The notes: generated by a model not told the origin, from the letters alone. A stretch of DNA of 48,150 nt from Nitrospirota bacterium (GCA_021828805.1 JAJZCZ010000005.1:1-48150); one strand, 5' to 3'. Shown: positions 22,776-32,315, counted from the stretch's first letter. Translations and numbers: made by a program.

Positions 22776-25430
22776 ATGGACTCCCTCAGCATCCGCCGCA
22801 GCTTTCATGAATTTTTTGAGGGGAGGGGACACCGTCGCGTTCCCTCCTCTTCCCTGATTCCTCCGGGAGACCCGACCCTTCTGTTCACAAATGCCGGGAT
22901 GGTGCCCTTCAAGGACGCCTTCCTCGGCGCGGAACCCCCTCCGGCGTCGCGGTGCGTCTCGATTCAGCGGTGCGTGAGGGCCGGCGGGAAGCACAACGAT
23001 CTCGATCGCGTGGGATTTACCCGCCGCCATCACACCTTTTTCGAGATGATGGGGAACTTCTCTTTCGGAGATTACTTCAAGAAAGATGCCATTGCCTTTG
23101 CCTGGGAGTATCTGACAAAGACGCTGGGACTCTCTCCCTCGGTCCTGTGGGTGACCGTCTATTCCGATGATGATGAGGCCGCCGCACTCTGGCAGAGCGT
23201 GGCTGGCGTCGACTCCTCCCGGATTGTCCGACTGGGAGAGAAGGACAACTTCTGGCAGATGGGGAACACCGGACCGTGCGGTCCGTGCTCGGAGATCTTA
23301 GTCGACCAGGGGCCGGCCTTCTCCTGCGGGCGCCCGACCTGTGCGGTGGGGTGTGACTGCGACCGCTATCTTGAGATCTGGAACCTTGTCTTCATGCAGT
23401 ATGACCGGAGTGAGTCCGGTGTCCTGACCCCTCTGCCCCGCCCCTCCATTGATACGGGAATGGGACTTGAGCGGCTGGCCTCGGTCCTTCAGGGAGCCCA
23501 GAGCAACTTTGAGACGGATCTCTTCCTTCCCCTGATGGAGGCCATCGGGAAGAAGACCCGGATCCCCTATGGACGGGGACAGGGGGAAAAGGATTTTGCC
23601 TACCGCGTGATCGCCGATCATGTGCGCGCCAGCACCTTTCTCGTCTGGGAGGGGCTTGTTCCCTCCAACGAAGGACGGGGCTATGTTCTGAGACGTTTCA
23701 TTCGCCGTGCGATGCAGTTTTCGCTCGACCTGGGGCTTCCCACGCCGTTTCTCCCGGATCTTTCCCGCCGCTTTGCCGAGCTGATGGCCAAGCCCTACCC
23801 GGAACTTGCCGAGGGAATGGATCGGGTGGTCACCCTGCTCGCCTCCGAAGAAGACCGTTTCATGAAAACTCTTGAGACGGGATTGCCTCTTGTCCAGGAG
23901 CTGGTCCGGTCGGCCCGGGAGCGGGGAGATACGGTTCTGACCGGAGAGGAGCTGTTCTGGCTCTACGATACCCACGGGTTGCCCGTCGATGTCGTGGAAG
24001 ACTGGGCCGCCCCCCTGGGAGTGACGCTCGACACCGAGGGATTTACCGCCCGCATGGGCGAACAGAAGGAGCAGGGGCGGCGCTCCTGGGCAGGGGGACG
24101 GGCGGCTTTTCCTCTTCCAGCCTCGCGTCTGACAACCCCGACCCGCTTCGAAGGATACGAGAGGCTCGAAGGTTCTTCCCGCCTTCTCCTGCTGGCCTCC
24201 GGCGACTCGGAGGTGACGAGCGCGAAGGAAGGGGAAGAGGTCTGGGCGGTGACCGATGCCTCCCCTTTCTACCCGGAAGGGGGCGGACAGGTGGGGGATC
24301 AGGGTCGTCTTGTGTCTCCGGGCGGCATCGTGGCGATCTCCGGGGCCTACCGTCCGTATCCCGGATGGATTGCGCTCCGCGGTAAGGTTCTCTCCGGTGT
24401 CGTAGCCAGCGGGGAGACCGTCCGGCTTGAAGTTGACCGCTCCCTTCGTCTTGGTGCCCGGGTTCATCATACGGCGACACACCTTCTGCATTCAGCCCTC
24501 CGGAAGGTCCTGGGAGACCATGTCCGGCAGGCGGGCTCCCTCGTCCTGCCGGACCGGCTTCGTTTTGACTTCTCGCATGGGGCCCCGGTGACGGCCGCTC
24601 AGCTTGCGGAGATTGAGGGGATGGTCAATCGCTGGATCAGCGAAGGCGCTCCTGTGGAGATTTCCGAGAAGAACAAGGCCGATGCCCTGGCTTCCGGAGC
24701 CATGGCCTTCTTCGATGAAAAGTATGGTGACCGGGTCCGGGTTGTGGAGATCCCGGGAATGTCGGTGGAGCTTTGCGGGGGGACCCATGCCCTCTCCACC
24801 TCAGAAATCGGCTCATTCTTTATTCTGTCGGAGGCCGGCGTGGCGGCCGGGACCCGTCGGATCGAAGCCGTGGCAGGGTCATCAGCCACGCATGCCGCCG
24901 GGGCATGGCGGGAAGAGCTCCTCCGGATCCGGGAGGAGATCAAGGCTCCCGCCGGATCGATTCTCGATCGTCTCATCCAGGGCCGCAAGGACTGGGAGGA
25001 GCTGGAAAAGGAGCTTCTCCGGACCCGTTCCCGGCTTTTCGAGCTTGAAACAGAAGGCCTTTTCTCCCAGATTTTTACCGTGGGAGAGAAGCAGATCCTG
25101 GTGGCGGCGGTGGAAAGCCGCGACCTGGCCGATCTCAGGCTTCGTATGGATGTCCTCAAGGCCAAGATCTCTTCCGGTGCGGTCATTCTGGCCGGCAAGT
25201 CCGGAGGGGACCGGGTCCTCCTTCTGGGCTGGGCAACCCCCGACCTTGAAAAGACCTTTCCGGTGAATACCTGGGTGCGCTCCATGGCCCAGACCCTGGG
25301 CGGACGGGGCGGAGGGCGGCCTCTCTGGGCCGAGGGAGGCGGCAGTCCTCCTCCCTCCTGGACAGACTTCCTGGCTCAGGTACGGACAACGATGCGGGCG
25401 GCGGCAGAAAAAGCCTTGGGCGGATCCTAG
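22776..25430 (+). CDS. alaS: Alanine--tRNA ligase
   Basis: Charges tRNA-Ala and edits mischarged Ser/Gly. The 884 residues have the class II core near the N-terminus (MDSLSIRRSFHEFFEGRGH, DPTLLFTNAGMVPFK), the editing-domain zinc motifs HHTATHLLHSAL and VELCGGTHALSTSEIG, and a C-terminal oligomerisation region. ATG 22776 is chosen because it matches the family start; the track start 22662 lies inside recA. alaS-ruvX-mltG is a conserved order in many bacteria. Confidence 0.98.
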   Translation: MDSLSIRRSFHEFFEGRGHRRVPSSSLIPPGDPTLLFTNAGMVPFKDAFLGAEPPPASRCVSIQRCVRAGGKHNDLDRVGFTRRHHTFFEMMGNFSFGDYFKKDAIAFAWEYLTKTLGLSPSVLWVTVYSDDDEAAALWQSVAGVDSSRIVRLGEKDNFWQMGNTGPCGPCSEILVDQGPAFSCGRPTCAVGCDCDRYLEIWNLVFMQYDRSESGVLTPLPRPSIDTGMGLERLASVLQGAQSNFETDLFLPLMEAIGKKTRIPYGRGQGEKDFAYRVIADHVRASTFLVWEGLVPSNEGRGYVLRRFIRRAMQFSLDLGLPTPFLPDLSRRFAELMAKPYPELAEGMDRVVTLLASEEDRFMKTLETGLPLVQELVRSARERGDTVLTGEELFWLYDTHGLPVDVVEDWAAPLGVTLDTEGFTARMGEQKEQGRRSWAGGRAAFPLPASRLTTPTRFEGYERLEGSSRLLLLASGDSEVTSAKEGEEVWAVTDASPFYPEGGGQVGDQGRLVSPGGIVAISGAYRPYPGWIALRGKVLSGVVASGETVRLEVDRSLRLGARVHHTATHLLHSALRKVLGDHVRQAGSLVLPDRLRFDFSHGAPVTAAQLAEIEGMVNRWISEGAPVEISEKNKADALASGAMAFFDEKYGDRVRVVEIPGMSVELCGGTHALSTSEIGSFFILSEAGVAAGTRRIEAVAGSSATHAAGAWREELLRIREEIKAPAGSILDRLIQGRKDWEELEKELLRTRSRLFELETEGLFSQIFTVGEKQILVAAVESRDLADLRLRMDVLKAKISSGAVILAGKSGGDRVLLLGWATPDLEKTFPVNTWVRSMAQTLGGRGGGRPLWAEGGGSPPPSWTDFLAQVRTTMRAAAEKALGGS

Positions 25431-25434
25431 TCGG

Positions 25435-25941
25435 ATGGGGGCTGCGGACCGCTTCCCGGGGGCTCTCATGGGGGTCGACTGGGGAGGGCGCCGTGTGGGG
25501 GTGGCCGTCTCGGACCCCTCCCGGACACTGGCCCGACCTCTGACGGTTCTTGTCCGCGAAGGTCCCGGAACGATCCCCCTTCAAAAGGGAGAAAAGCTTA
25601 TCGCGTCTCTTCAGAAGATCGCCGCTGATCAGGGGGTAACAGGCGTTGTCTTCGGGGTTCCCTATTACCACCTCTCCGGAGACTCCAACCCTCACGCTCC
25701 GCTCTTTCTCGCCGTCGCCCGGGAGCTTGCCCGGGAACTGGGTCTTCCGCTCTTCCTGTTTGATGAAGGACAAAGCACCGCTACCGCGCGGGAGGTCAGC
25801 CAGGCAGGAAAGAGACGACGGGCCTCCCGAAGCGTTGACCATGTGGCGGCAGCGGCCCTCCTTCAAGGATTTCTGGACTCCCGCTCTCTGCCCGTAGTGC
25901 TCGTTGATGCTGATTCCGCGGCGACTGGGGGGCTGTCATGA
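25435..25941 (+). CDS. ruvX: Holliday junction resolvase-like nuclease RuvX (YqgF)
   Basis: An RNase H-fold protein implicated in pre-16S rRNA processing and junction resolution. The 168 residues show the first acidic strand MGVDWGGRRVGVAVSDP, the middle FDEGQSTATAREV and the final acidic SVDHVAAAALLQGFL, all family landmarks. It starts 4 bp after alaS and overlaps mltG by ATGA. An internal ATG at residue 12 (MGVDWGG) is another possible start. There is a C-terminal tail of about 20 residues beyond the usual end. Confidence 0.93.
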   Translation: MGAADRFPGALMGVDWGGRRVGVAVSDPSRTLARPLTVLVREGPGTIPLQKGEKLIASLQKIAADQGVTGVVFGVPYYHLSGDSNPHAPLFLAVARELARELGLPLFLFDEGQSTATAREVSQAGKRRRASRSVDHVAAAALLQGFLDSRSLPVVLVDADSAATGGLS

Positions 25942-26975
25942 GTCTCTCTTCCCGTCTGGACAAAGTCCGGAAACTGGCTCTTGTCCTTCTTGCTGTCTTT
26001 GTTCTTTTCCTCCTCTGGTCGGCGGATGCCTTTTTCGGAGAAAGCCAGTTCAACGGGTCTCCCTTTTTTCTGAGCGTCTCCCACGGAACGCCCTTTCGGT
26101 CAGTGGTCAAGTCTCTCGCCCGGCGGGGGGTGATCACAAAGCCTGAAACAGTGATTCTCTGGGGGGATCTTCTGGGGCTTTCCCGGGCGATTCGGGAAGG
26201 TGATTATGAAATCTCGGGAGAGGATCGTCCCTTCAAGGTTATCTGGAATCTTGTTGCGGGCCAGCGCTACTATCGCAAGCTGACCGTTCCCGAGGGGTTT
26301 ACCGGATCCCAGGTGGCGGCCCGGATGGCCCGGATGGGGATCGGAACGCTTGACCAGGATCTGGCACTCCTGTCCGATCCGGGATTTGTGCAGCAGCTTC
26401 ATGTTCCTTCTTCATCCCTTGAAGGATATCTCTTTCCCAATACCTATTACTTTTCCCGGGGGACGTCACCACGGGAGGTCCTGTCAATGATGGTCTCCCG
26501 GTTCTGGCACGTCATGACGCCCGAGTGGAGGAGCCAGTCGGCAGTTCAGGGGTTGACGCTTCCTCAAGTGGTGACCCTGGCTTCGATTGTCCAGAAAGAG
26601 GCGGGAACGCTTGGCGACATGCCTCTGGTGGCAGGAGTCTTTCTCAATCGTCTGAGAAGCGGGATGAAGCTCCAGAGTGATCCGACGGTGCTCTATGTGC
26701 TCCCCGGCCACCACCGGCTCACGTCGACCGACCTCAAGATCGACTCCCCGTACAATACCTATCTCCAGGAGGGGCTTCCGCCCACCCCCATTGCCAACCC
26801 CGGAGCAGAGGCGCTCCATGCCGTCCTCTTTGCCGGGAAGGTTCCGTATTACTACTTTGTCTCGGCGGGTCCCGGTACTTCTTCGATTTTCTCCCGAACG
26901 CTGGCCGACCATGACCGGGCCATTGTCCGGATCATGAAGGACAAGCGCCGGGCCGCTCGAGCGACGGAGCGATAG
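25938..26975 (+). CDS. mltG: Endolytic murein transglycosylase MltG
   Basis: An inner-membrane enzyme that cuts new glycan strands and so limits their length. The 345 residues have one N-terminal membrane segment (about 12-30), a LysM-like domain (VSHGTPFRSVVKSLARRGV) and the YceG catalytic domain with the active-site Glu in LASIVQKEAG, plus LQSDPTVLYVL and IDSPYNTYLQEGLPPTPIANPG. The start overlaps the ruvX stop (ATGA). valS follows after 32 bp. Confidence 0.96.
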   Translation: MSLSSRLDKVRKLALVLLAVFVLFLLWSADAFFGESQFNGSPFFLSVSHGTPFRSVVKSLARRGVITKPETVILWGDLLGLSRAIREGDYEISGEDRPFKVIWNLVAGQRYYRKLTVPEGFTGSQVAARMARMGIGTLDQDLALLSDPGFVQQLHVPSSSLEGYLFPNTYYFSRGTSPREVLSMMVSRFWHVMTPEWRSQSAVQGLTLPQVVTLASIVQKEAGTLGDMPLVAGVFLNRLRSGMKLQSDPTVLYVLPGHHRLTSTDLKIDSPYNTYLQEGLPPTPIANPGAEALHAVLFAGKVPYYYFVSAGPGTSSIFSRTLADHDRAIVRIMKDKRRAARATER

Positions 26976-27007
26976 ACAAAAATAATTCTGAGGAATGGAT
27001 ACGAATC

Positions 27008-29674
27008 ATGGACGATTTTCAGAACGATGAGGCCCCGACAGCGGACGAGGGCGGCGATTTTCCCACACGCTTCGATTCGACCCGCGTCGAGGCCGCGATC
27101 CTCGCAAACGGGGCCATGCCCTCTTCCACGAAGGGCGGGGCACCATTTTCGATGGTGGTACCTCCTCCCAACATTACCGGTCGCCTTCACATGGGACACG
27201 CCCTCAACCTGACGATTCAGGATGTGATGGCCCGCTACCACCGGATGGCGGGAGACGACGTTCTGTGGGTTCCCGGTGTCGACCATGCGGGGATTGCGGC
27301 CCAGAATGTCGTCGAGAAAAAGCTGCGGGCGGAAGGGGTCGATTTCAAGACCCTGGGTCGTGAGGAGTTTGTCGCGCGTGTCTGGGAGTGGAAGTCGTCG
27401 ATCGGCTCGGGTATCGGAGAGCAGATCCGGAGGCTTGGGGCCTCCCTCGCCTGGGATCACGAGCGCTTTACCATGGATCCGGGATTTTCCCGGGCCGTCC
27501 GCGATGTCTTTGTCCGCCTCTATGAGGACGGGGCTCTCTACCGGGCCGAGCGCATGATTCACTGGTGTCCGCGGTGTCTCACCGCTCTGTCGGATGTGGA
27601 GGTGACCCACCAGGATCGTGTGGGAGAGCTGGTCTATGTGGAGTATCTCCTGGAAGAGGGGGAGGAGGCGCCTCTTGTGGTGGCCACCACCCGCCCCGAG
27701 ACGATCGTTGCCGATCTGGCGCTGGCCGTTCATCCGGATGACGGGCGATATCGCCGCTATGTGGGCAAAAAGGTCCGGGTTCCCCTTTCTGACCGGGTCA
27801 TTCCGGTGATCGCCGATGCGGCGGTCGACCCCCAGTTCGGGACGGGAGTCCTGAAAATTACGCCGAGCCATTCGATGGTGGACTTTGACATTGGAAGCCG
27901 CCATGGTCTGGGAACCCTGTCGGTGATCGATGCCGACGGAACAATGAACCCCCAGGCGGGTCCTCTTTCAGGGCTTCCCCGGGACAAGGCCCGGGCGCGG
28001 GCGCTCGAAATCCTCGAGTCTGACGAGCATCTTGACCGCCGGGAGCCCTACCCTCACGCGGTGGGTGTCTGCTACCGCTGCCAGACAGAGGTTGAACCCC
28101 GCCTTTCCCTCCAGTGGTTTGTCCGGATGGCCCCCCTTGCGGCCAGGGCCCGGGAGGCGGTCTCCTCAGGGCAGATCCGCTTCTTCCCTCCCACCTGGGT
28201 CAAGACCTATTACGAATGGATCGATAACATCCGCGACTGGTGCGTCTCCCGTCAGATCTGGTGGGGCCACCGCATTCCCGCATGGAGCTGCTCCGCGTGC
28301 GGCCACCTGGCGGTACTCCGGGAGGACCCCACGGTCTGTCCCGCCTGCCAGAGCCCGAAGATTTCGCAGGATCCCGATGTTCTCGATACATGGTTCTCCT
28401 CCGCCCTCTGGCCCTTTGCCACCCTGGGATGGCCCGAAGAGACGCCCGATCTGGCGCGATTCTACCCCACCTCCCTTCTTGTGACGGGATTTGACATTCT
28501 TTTCTTCTGGGTGGCCCGGATGATCATGATGGGCCTCTATCTTACCGGCAGGGTTCCCTTCCGGGATGTTTATATCCATGCTCTCGTCAGGGACGAGTTC
28601 GGCCAGAAGATGACCAAGAGCCGGGGGAATGTGGTGGATCCTCTGGAGCTCATGGATCGCTTCGGGACGGATGCCTTCCGTCTCTCCCTGGCCCTTCTCG
28701 CCTCTCCCGGGCGTGACATTCGCCTCTCGGTCGAGCGTGTGGAGGCTGCCCGGAACTTTGTCTCGAAGCTCTGGAATGCCTTCCGCTTTCTCTCCCGGGT
28801 CGTTCCCCGGGAGACGCCCGCACTTTCCGATCCCGGTGCGGTTCGGGGCATCGCCAACCGCTGGATTCTCTCGGAGCTTGTCCGCACCGAAAGGGAATAC
28901 CGGGAGGCCCTCGAGAATTACCGGGTGGACGAAGCCGCTCTTCTGGTCTACCGCTTTACCTGGAGCCTCTTCTGCGACTGGTATCTTGAGGCGTCCAAGG
29001 TCGATGTCGACCGGGACAGCCAGGATCCCTTGCGTCTGGAAACGCTCTCCACCCTCCGGACGGTGGGGGAGGCTCTTCTCGACCTCGCCCATCCCTTCCT
29101 GCCCTTTGTGACAGAGGAGCTGTCCAGGATCTTTGGATTCTCCAATGCTTCCGTAGGCTCCACGCCTTCGCTGTTAGGCCTCTCCGAGCTTCCGGGGGCG
29201 CCTCCCGACGACTTTGAGCGGATCCGGTCGATGGTCAGCTCGGTGCGGCAGATCCGGACCGTCATGAAAATCCCGCCGACTCAGGAGATCCCGGCCGCCC
29301 TTTTTCTGGGACTTCCGGGGGAAGATCCGGCTCTCTTCTGGCCCTTCCTCCGCCGGCTTGCCCGGGTTGTTCCCTCCTCCTCCCCGAATGTGCGGGGGCT
29401 CCGGGCGCCCTTCCGGGACGGCCATCTCCTCCTGGAGCTGGGGGACCTGGTGGACTTCTCCCAGGAGGCCGCCCGTCTCGACCGGGAGGTGGCCCGGGTT
29501 GAGGCGCGCCTGGCCGAGGTGACAGGACGTCTGTCCCGGGAGGACTTTCTCCAGAAGGCGCCTCCCGAAGTGGTGGAGAAGGACCGGGCACAGGTTTTGT
29601 CGTTGGCCGAAGAGAAAGAGGGGCTTCTGGCCGCCCGGGAGCAGGTTCGGGAGTTTCTCGGAGAGGGTCGATGA
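27008..29674 (+). CDS. valS: Valine--tRNA ligase
   Basis: Charges tRNA-Val. The 888 residues have the HIGH motif in PPPNITGRLHMGHALN, the CP1 editing domain, a Cys4 zinc element in WSCSACGHLAVLREDPTVCPACQ, and the second ATP motif as KMTKSRGNVVDP (KMTKS where KMSKS is usual). The last 65 residues form the tRNA-binding coiled coil typical of ValRS (EAARLDREVARVEARLAEV). The stop overlaps nadC as ATGA. Confidence 0.97.
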   Translation: MDDFQNDEAPTADEGGDFPTRFDSTRVEAAILANGAMPSSTKGGAPFSMVVPPPNITGRLHMGHALNLTIQDVMARYHRMAGDDVLWVPGVDHAGIAAQNVVEKKLRAEGVDFKTLGREEFVARVWEWKSSIGSGIGEQIRRLGASLAWDHERFTMDPGFSRAVRDVFVRLYEDGALYRAERMIHWCPRCLTALSDVEVTHQDRVGELVYVEYLLEEGEEAPLVVATTRPETIVADLALAVHPDDGRYRRYVGKKVRVPLSDRVIPVIADAAVDPQFGTGVLKITPSHSMVDFDIGSRHGLGTLSVIDADGTMNPQAGPLSGLPRDKARARALEILESDEHLDRREPYPHAVGVCYRCQTEVEPRLSLQWFVRMAPLAARAREAVSSGQIRFFPPTWVKTYYEWIDNIRDWCVSRQIWWGHRIPAWSCSACGHLAVLREDPTVCPACQSPKISQDPDVLDTWFSSALWPFATLGWPEETPDLARFYPTSLLVTGFDILFFWVARMIMMGLYLTGRVPFRDVYIHALVRDEFGQKMTKSRGNVVDPLELMDRFGTDAFRLSLALLASPGRDIRLSVERVEAARNFVSKLWNAFRFLSRVVPRETPALSDPGAVRGIANRWILSELVRTEREYREALENYRVDEAALLVYRFTWSLFCDWYLEASKVDVDRDSQDPLRLETLSTLRTVGEALLDLAHPFLPFVTEELSRIFGFSNASVGSTPSLLGLSELPGAPPDDFERIRSMVSSVRQIRTVMKIPPTQEIPAALFLGLPGEDPALFWPFLRRLARVVPSSSPNVRGLRAPFRDGHLLLELGDLVDFSQEAARLDREVARVEARLAEVTGRLSREDFLQKAPPEVVEKDRAQVLSLAEEKEGLLAAREQVREFLGEGR

Positions 29675-30552
29675 TCGAAGGGCTTCTTCCGGCCACGGTC
29701 GACCGGATCCTGTCGGGTTTTCTCGAGGAGGATCTTCCGGAGGGGGATCTCACCAGCCGGCTCTTTTTTGGCACTTCCGCCTCCAACCGGAGGGTCGAGG
29801 CGGCTCTTGTGGCCGAAGAGGCAGGCGTTCTGGCGGGAACCTTTCTGGTGTCGAGAATCTATGCGCTCCTGGGCGGGGGTGTGGAGATTGCCTGGCGATG
29901 CGCCGAGGGCGAGGTTTTTTCTGCCGGCCAGACTCTGGCAACCTTGCGGGGACCGATACTTGAGACGCTGGCGGGAGAGCGTCTGTCGCTCAATCTGGTC
30001 AAACACCTCTCGGCGGTGGCCACATTGACCCGCCGCTACGTCGATCTGATCGCCCGCCATCGCCCGCCCGGGATGCGCCCTCTTCGGGTGGCTGAAACAC
30101 GCAAAACCCTTCCGGGTCTGCGGCTCTTTCAAAAACATGCCGTGCGGGTAGGGGGAGGGCACTCCCACCGCTCCTCGCTCTCTTCCGGGATCCTGATCAA
30201 GGACAACCATCTTGTGGGAACGGGAGGGGTGTCGTCGGCCCTGGCGCTGGCCCGGCGGGACGCGCCCCATCCCTACCGGATCGAGGTGGAGGCCGATACC
30301 CCGGAGCAGGCCCGGGAGGCCGTGACAGGCGGTGCCGATATCGTTCTTTTGGACAACATGCCCGCCCCGGCGATGGCCGCGCTGGTTCCCGAGCTTCGGG
30401 GACTTGGACGGGAGGTTCTTCTTGAGGCCTCCGGAGGGTTGACTCTCGACAAGGTCCGGGAGCTCGCCGCCATCGATCTCGATGTGATTTCGGTGGGAGC
30501 TCTGACCCACTCGCCCGGGGACATCTCCCTGAGGCTCGACTTCCTCTCCTGA
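29671..30552 (+). CDS. nadC: Nicotinate-nucleotide pyrophosphorylase (carboxylating)
   Basis: Converts quinolinate and PRPP to nicotinate mononucleotide, CO2 and pyrophosphate in de novo NAD synthesis. The 293 residues contain LEEDLPEGDLTSRLF, ERLSLNLVKHLSAVATLT, the substrate-binding ETRKTLPGLRLFQKHAVRVGGGHSHR, and IEVEADTPEQA with LLDNM. nadA and nadB are not in the window. It overlaps valS by 4 bp and birA by one base, so it is translated as part of a tightly coupled set. Confidence 0.96.
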   Translation: MIEGLLPATVDRILSGFLEEDLPEGDLTSRLFFGTSASNRRVEAALVAEEAGVLAGTFLVSRIYALLGGGVEIAWRCAEGEVFSAGQTLATLRGPILETLAGERLSLNLVKHLSAVATLTRRYVDLIARHRPPGMRPLRVAETRKTLPGLRLFQKHAVRVGGGHSHRSSLSSGILIKDNHLVGTGGVSSALALARRDAPHPYRIEVEADTPEQAREAVTGGADIVLLDNMPAPAMAALVPELRGLGREVLLEASGGLTLDKVRELAAIDLDVISVGALTHSPGDISLRLDFLS

Positions 30553-31394
30553 TGGAGAGCGGGGCGCGTCCCGAAAGCCTCCGGCTCCGCCAGGTCTATC
30601 GGGATCCCCCGGGATTGTTTGCCCGGGAGCTCCCCTCCACGAACGATACTCTCAAAAAACTTGTCCTGGCGGAGGAACCTGAGCCCTTCACATCGCTTCT
30701 CTGCGGTCGTCAGACCCGGGGCCGTGGACGCCCGGGAAACACCTGGTCGAGCGCTCATGGCGATCTTGCCATGAGCCTCTGGCTCCCTTCCGGAGGGGGT
30801 GAAGGCCCTCTCCCACTCTCTCTTTTTGTCGCGGGCGCCTGTCTTGAGGCCCTGTCAGATGTGCCGGGGGTCCGCTGGAAATACCCCAATGATCTTTGCC
30901 GGGAGCTGTCGAAGGTTCCGGGGGGGGATGAGGCCCCCTCCGTGGGCAAGCTTGGGGGGATTCTGGTGGAGCCCCTGCGACGGGAGGGCCTCATTCGGGG
31001 CCATGTGGCCGGGATCGGAATCAACCTGACCGCAGATCGTCCGTCCGTCTCTCTTGCCGAAGGGGCTCTTCCCATGGCGACCCTCTTTCCTTCTTCCCTG
31101 ACCCCCCTGTCGCTTTCCCGCCGGATCGTGCTCGCTCTCCGCTCTCTTCTTGCCCGGGGAGAAGGCGCTCTTCGGGAGTCCCTCGACCGCCATCTTCTCT
31201 GGCGCGGCCGCTGGGTGGCCTACACCATAGAAACGGGGGAGACGGGCTCTTCAGGACTCCTGCTGGGTCGGATTGAAGGACTTTCGGAGGCGGGACACCT
31301 TCAGGTGAGGGCTCCTGATGGGGAACTTCGCCTTCTTCCTCCCCACGTCCGCACCTTGCGCCCGGTTGAAAAATCCGGAGGTGGGGATGGTTGA
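30552..31394 (+). CDS. birA: Biotin--[acetyl-CoA-carboxylase] ligase, catalytic type without HTH
   Basis: Attaches biotin to carboxylase carrier proteins through biotinyl-AMP. The 280 residues show LPSTNDTLK, the nucleotide loop GRQTRGRGRPGNTWSS, DLAMSLWL, the lysine motif RWKYPNDLC and VGKLGGILVEP...GIGINL. There is no N-terminal helix-turn-helix, so this is a monofunctional ligase that should not repress biotin genes. A short linker rich in Ser/Pro/Gly (about 117-127) interrupts the motif region. It sits between nadC and coaX, overlapping both. Confidence 0.93.
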   Translation: MESGARPESLRLRQVYRDPPGLFARELPSTNDTLKKLVLAEEPEPFTSLLCGRQTRGRGRPGNTWSSAHGDLAMSLWLPSGGGEGPLPLSLFVAGACLEALSDVPGVRWKYPNDLCRELSKVPGGDEAPSVGKLGGILVEPLRREGLIRGHVAGIGINLTADRPSVSLAEGALPMATLFPSSLTPLSLSRRIVLALRSLLARGEGALRESLDRHLLWRGRWVAYTIETGETGSSGLLLGRIEGLSEAGHLQVRAPDGELRLLPPHVRTLRPVEKSGGGDG

Positions 31395-32199
31395 GCACAG
31401 CCTCTTTGCGGATCTTCTTGGGGTGACGGTCAAGGCCGGAGTTTCAAGGATCTCGGTGGCCCTTCACGGATCCCGGGGCATCGTGGCAATCCGGACGGCT
31501 CCGACGCCGGTCCGGGGGAATGGAGAGTCCCTGGAGCCTTTTCTTTCGTCTCTCTGGCCGGCCCTTTCTCTCGGGGATCTTCCCGGAACCCTTGTCTGCG
31601 TGGTTCCTGATCTCGCCCCCCTCCTTTCTGAAGGATGGAAGCGCCACTTTGGCACCACCCTTCGCCCGTTCGATCTCTCCCGGGCTCCCTTTTCTTCCGG
31701 AGACTACGCAGCCGGGGCCTTGGGGGCGGACCGGGGCGCCGTAATCTGGGGAGCTGTGGTGCGCCATGCGTCCCCATTGGGGGAGTCGTTCATGGTGGCG
31801 GATTTCGGAACCCATACGGTGACGACGGTTCTGTGCCGGGGCCGCGTTCTCGGGGGGGCGATCATGCCGGGAGTCGCCCTGACAATAGGGGCCGTAGGGG
31901 CGGGACGGGTTCTTCAGGGGCAGGACAGCAGCCGGCGGGGGCTTTTTGAGCGCTCGGAGCTTCGAGAGATTGTGGCGGTAGGCCGGGGAACGAGGCCCGG
32001 AATTCTTGCGGGGGGGGTGCTGGGAGGGGTGTCGGCGGTGGAGGGGCTTAAGAGCAGGGCGGAAAGAGAGTTGGGAGAGCCGCTGGGTCTTCTTCTGACC
32101 GGCGGCCTCTCACCCCTCCTTGCCCGGTTCTTCTCCGGAGATCCTCCGGTTGATCGTCAGTTGCTGCATTATGGGGCCAGAGGCTTTCTTCTGGCGTGA
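31387..32199 (+). CDS. coaX: Divergent type III pantothenate kinase (CoaX-like)
   Basis: Expected to phosphorylate pantothenate, the first step of CoA synthesis. The 270 residues show the family's internal motifs: GALGADRGAVIWGAV (with the proposed catalytic Asp), VADFGTHTVTTVL, VLGGAIMPGVALT and LLLTGGLSPLLARFF. The N-terminal phosphate-binding DxGNTN motif is not recognisable; the matching segment reads LLGVTVKAGVSRISVAL. birA-coaX is a common pairing and supports the name. ATG 31387 overlaps the birA stop; the track start 31318 would add a non-family N-terminus inside birA. Activity is less certain than family membership. Confidence 0.78.
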   Translation: MVEHSLFADLLGVTVKAGVSRISVALHGSRGIVAIRTAPTPVRGNGESLEPFLSSLWPALSLGDLPGTLVCVVPDLAPLLSEGWKRHFGTTLRPFDLSRAPFSSGDYAAGALGADRGAVIWGAVVRHASPLGESFMVADFGTHTVTTVLCRGRVLGGAIMPGVALTIGAVGAGRVLQGQDSSRRGLFERSELREIVAVGRGTRPGILAGGVLGGVSAVEGLKSRAERELGEPLGLLLTGGLSPLLARFFSGDPPVDRQLLHYGARGFLLA

Positions 32200-32315
32200 G
32201 CCACTTCCCTGGCCACGGCATGCGAGGGCCGGATGATGAGGTAGAGAAGGGCGCTGATCATGACGAATCCCAGAGTGCTGAGAACTTCGAAGAGAAGTGG
32301 AATGATGGTGTCCAT
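32169..32315 (-). CDS. 48-residue single-pass membrane microprotein
   Basis: Not in the ORF track because of its size. On the minus strand ATG 32315 opens a 48-residue frame ending TAA at 32169: MDTIIPLLFEVLSTLGFVMI, then SALLYLIIRPSHAVAREVAH and ARRKPLAP. One hydrophobic helix (about 4-28) is followed by a basic tail, so the C-terminus is probably cytoplasmic. An excellent ribosome binding site AAAGGAGGT sits five to six bases before the ATG, which is the main evidence that it is real. Its 3' end overlaps the 3' end of coaX by 31 bp on the opposite strand. I recognise no family. Regulatory subunit of a membrane complex is one typical role for such proteins, but nothing here shows it. Confidence 0.65.
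   Translation of the reverse strand: MDTIIPLLFEVLSTLGFVMISALLYLIIRPSHAVAREVAHARRKPLAP

Noticed and set aside
23298-24491. 397-residue minus-strand ORF opposite alaS
   Set aside because: Overlaps the catalytic and editing regions of alaS; no family match.
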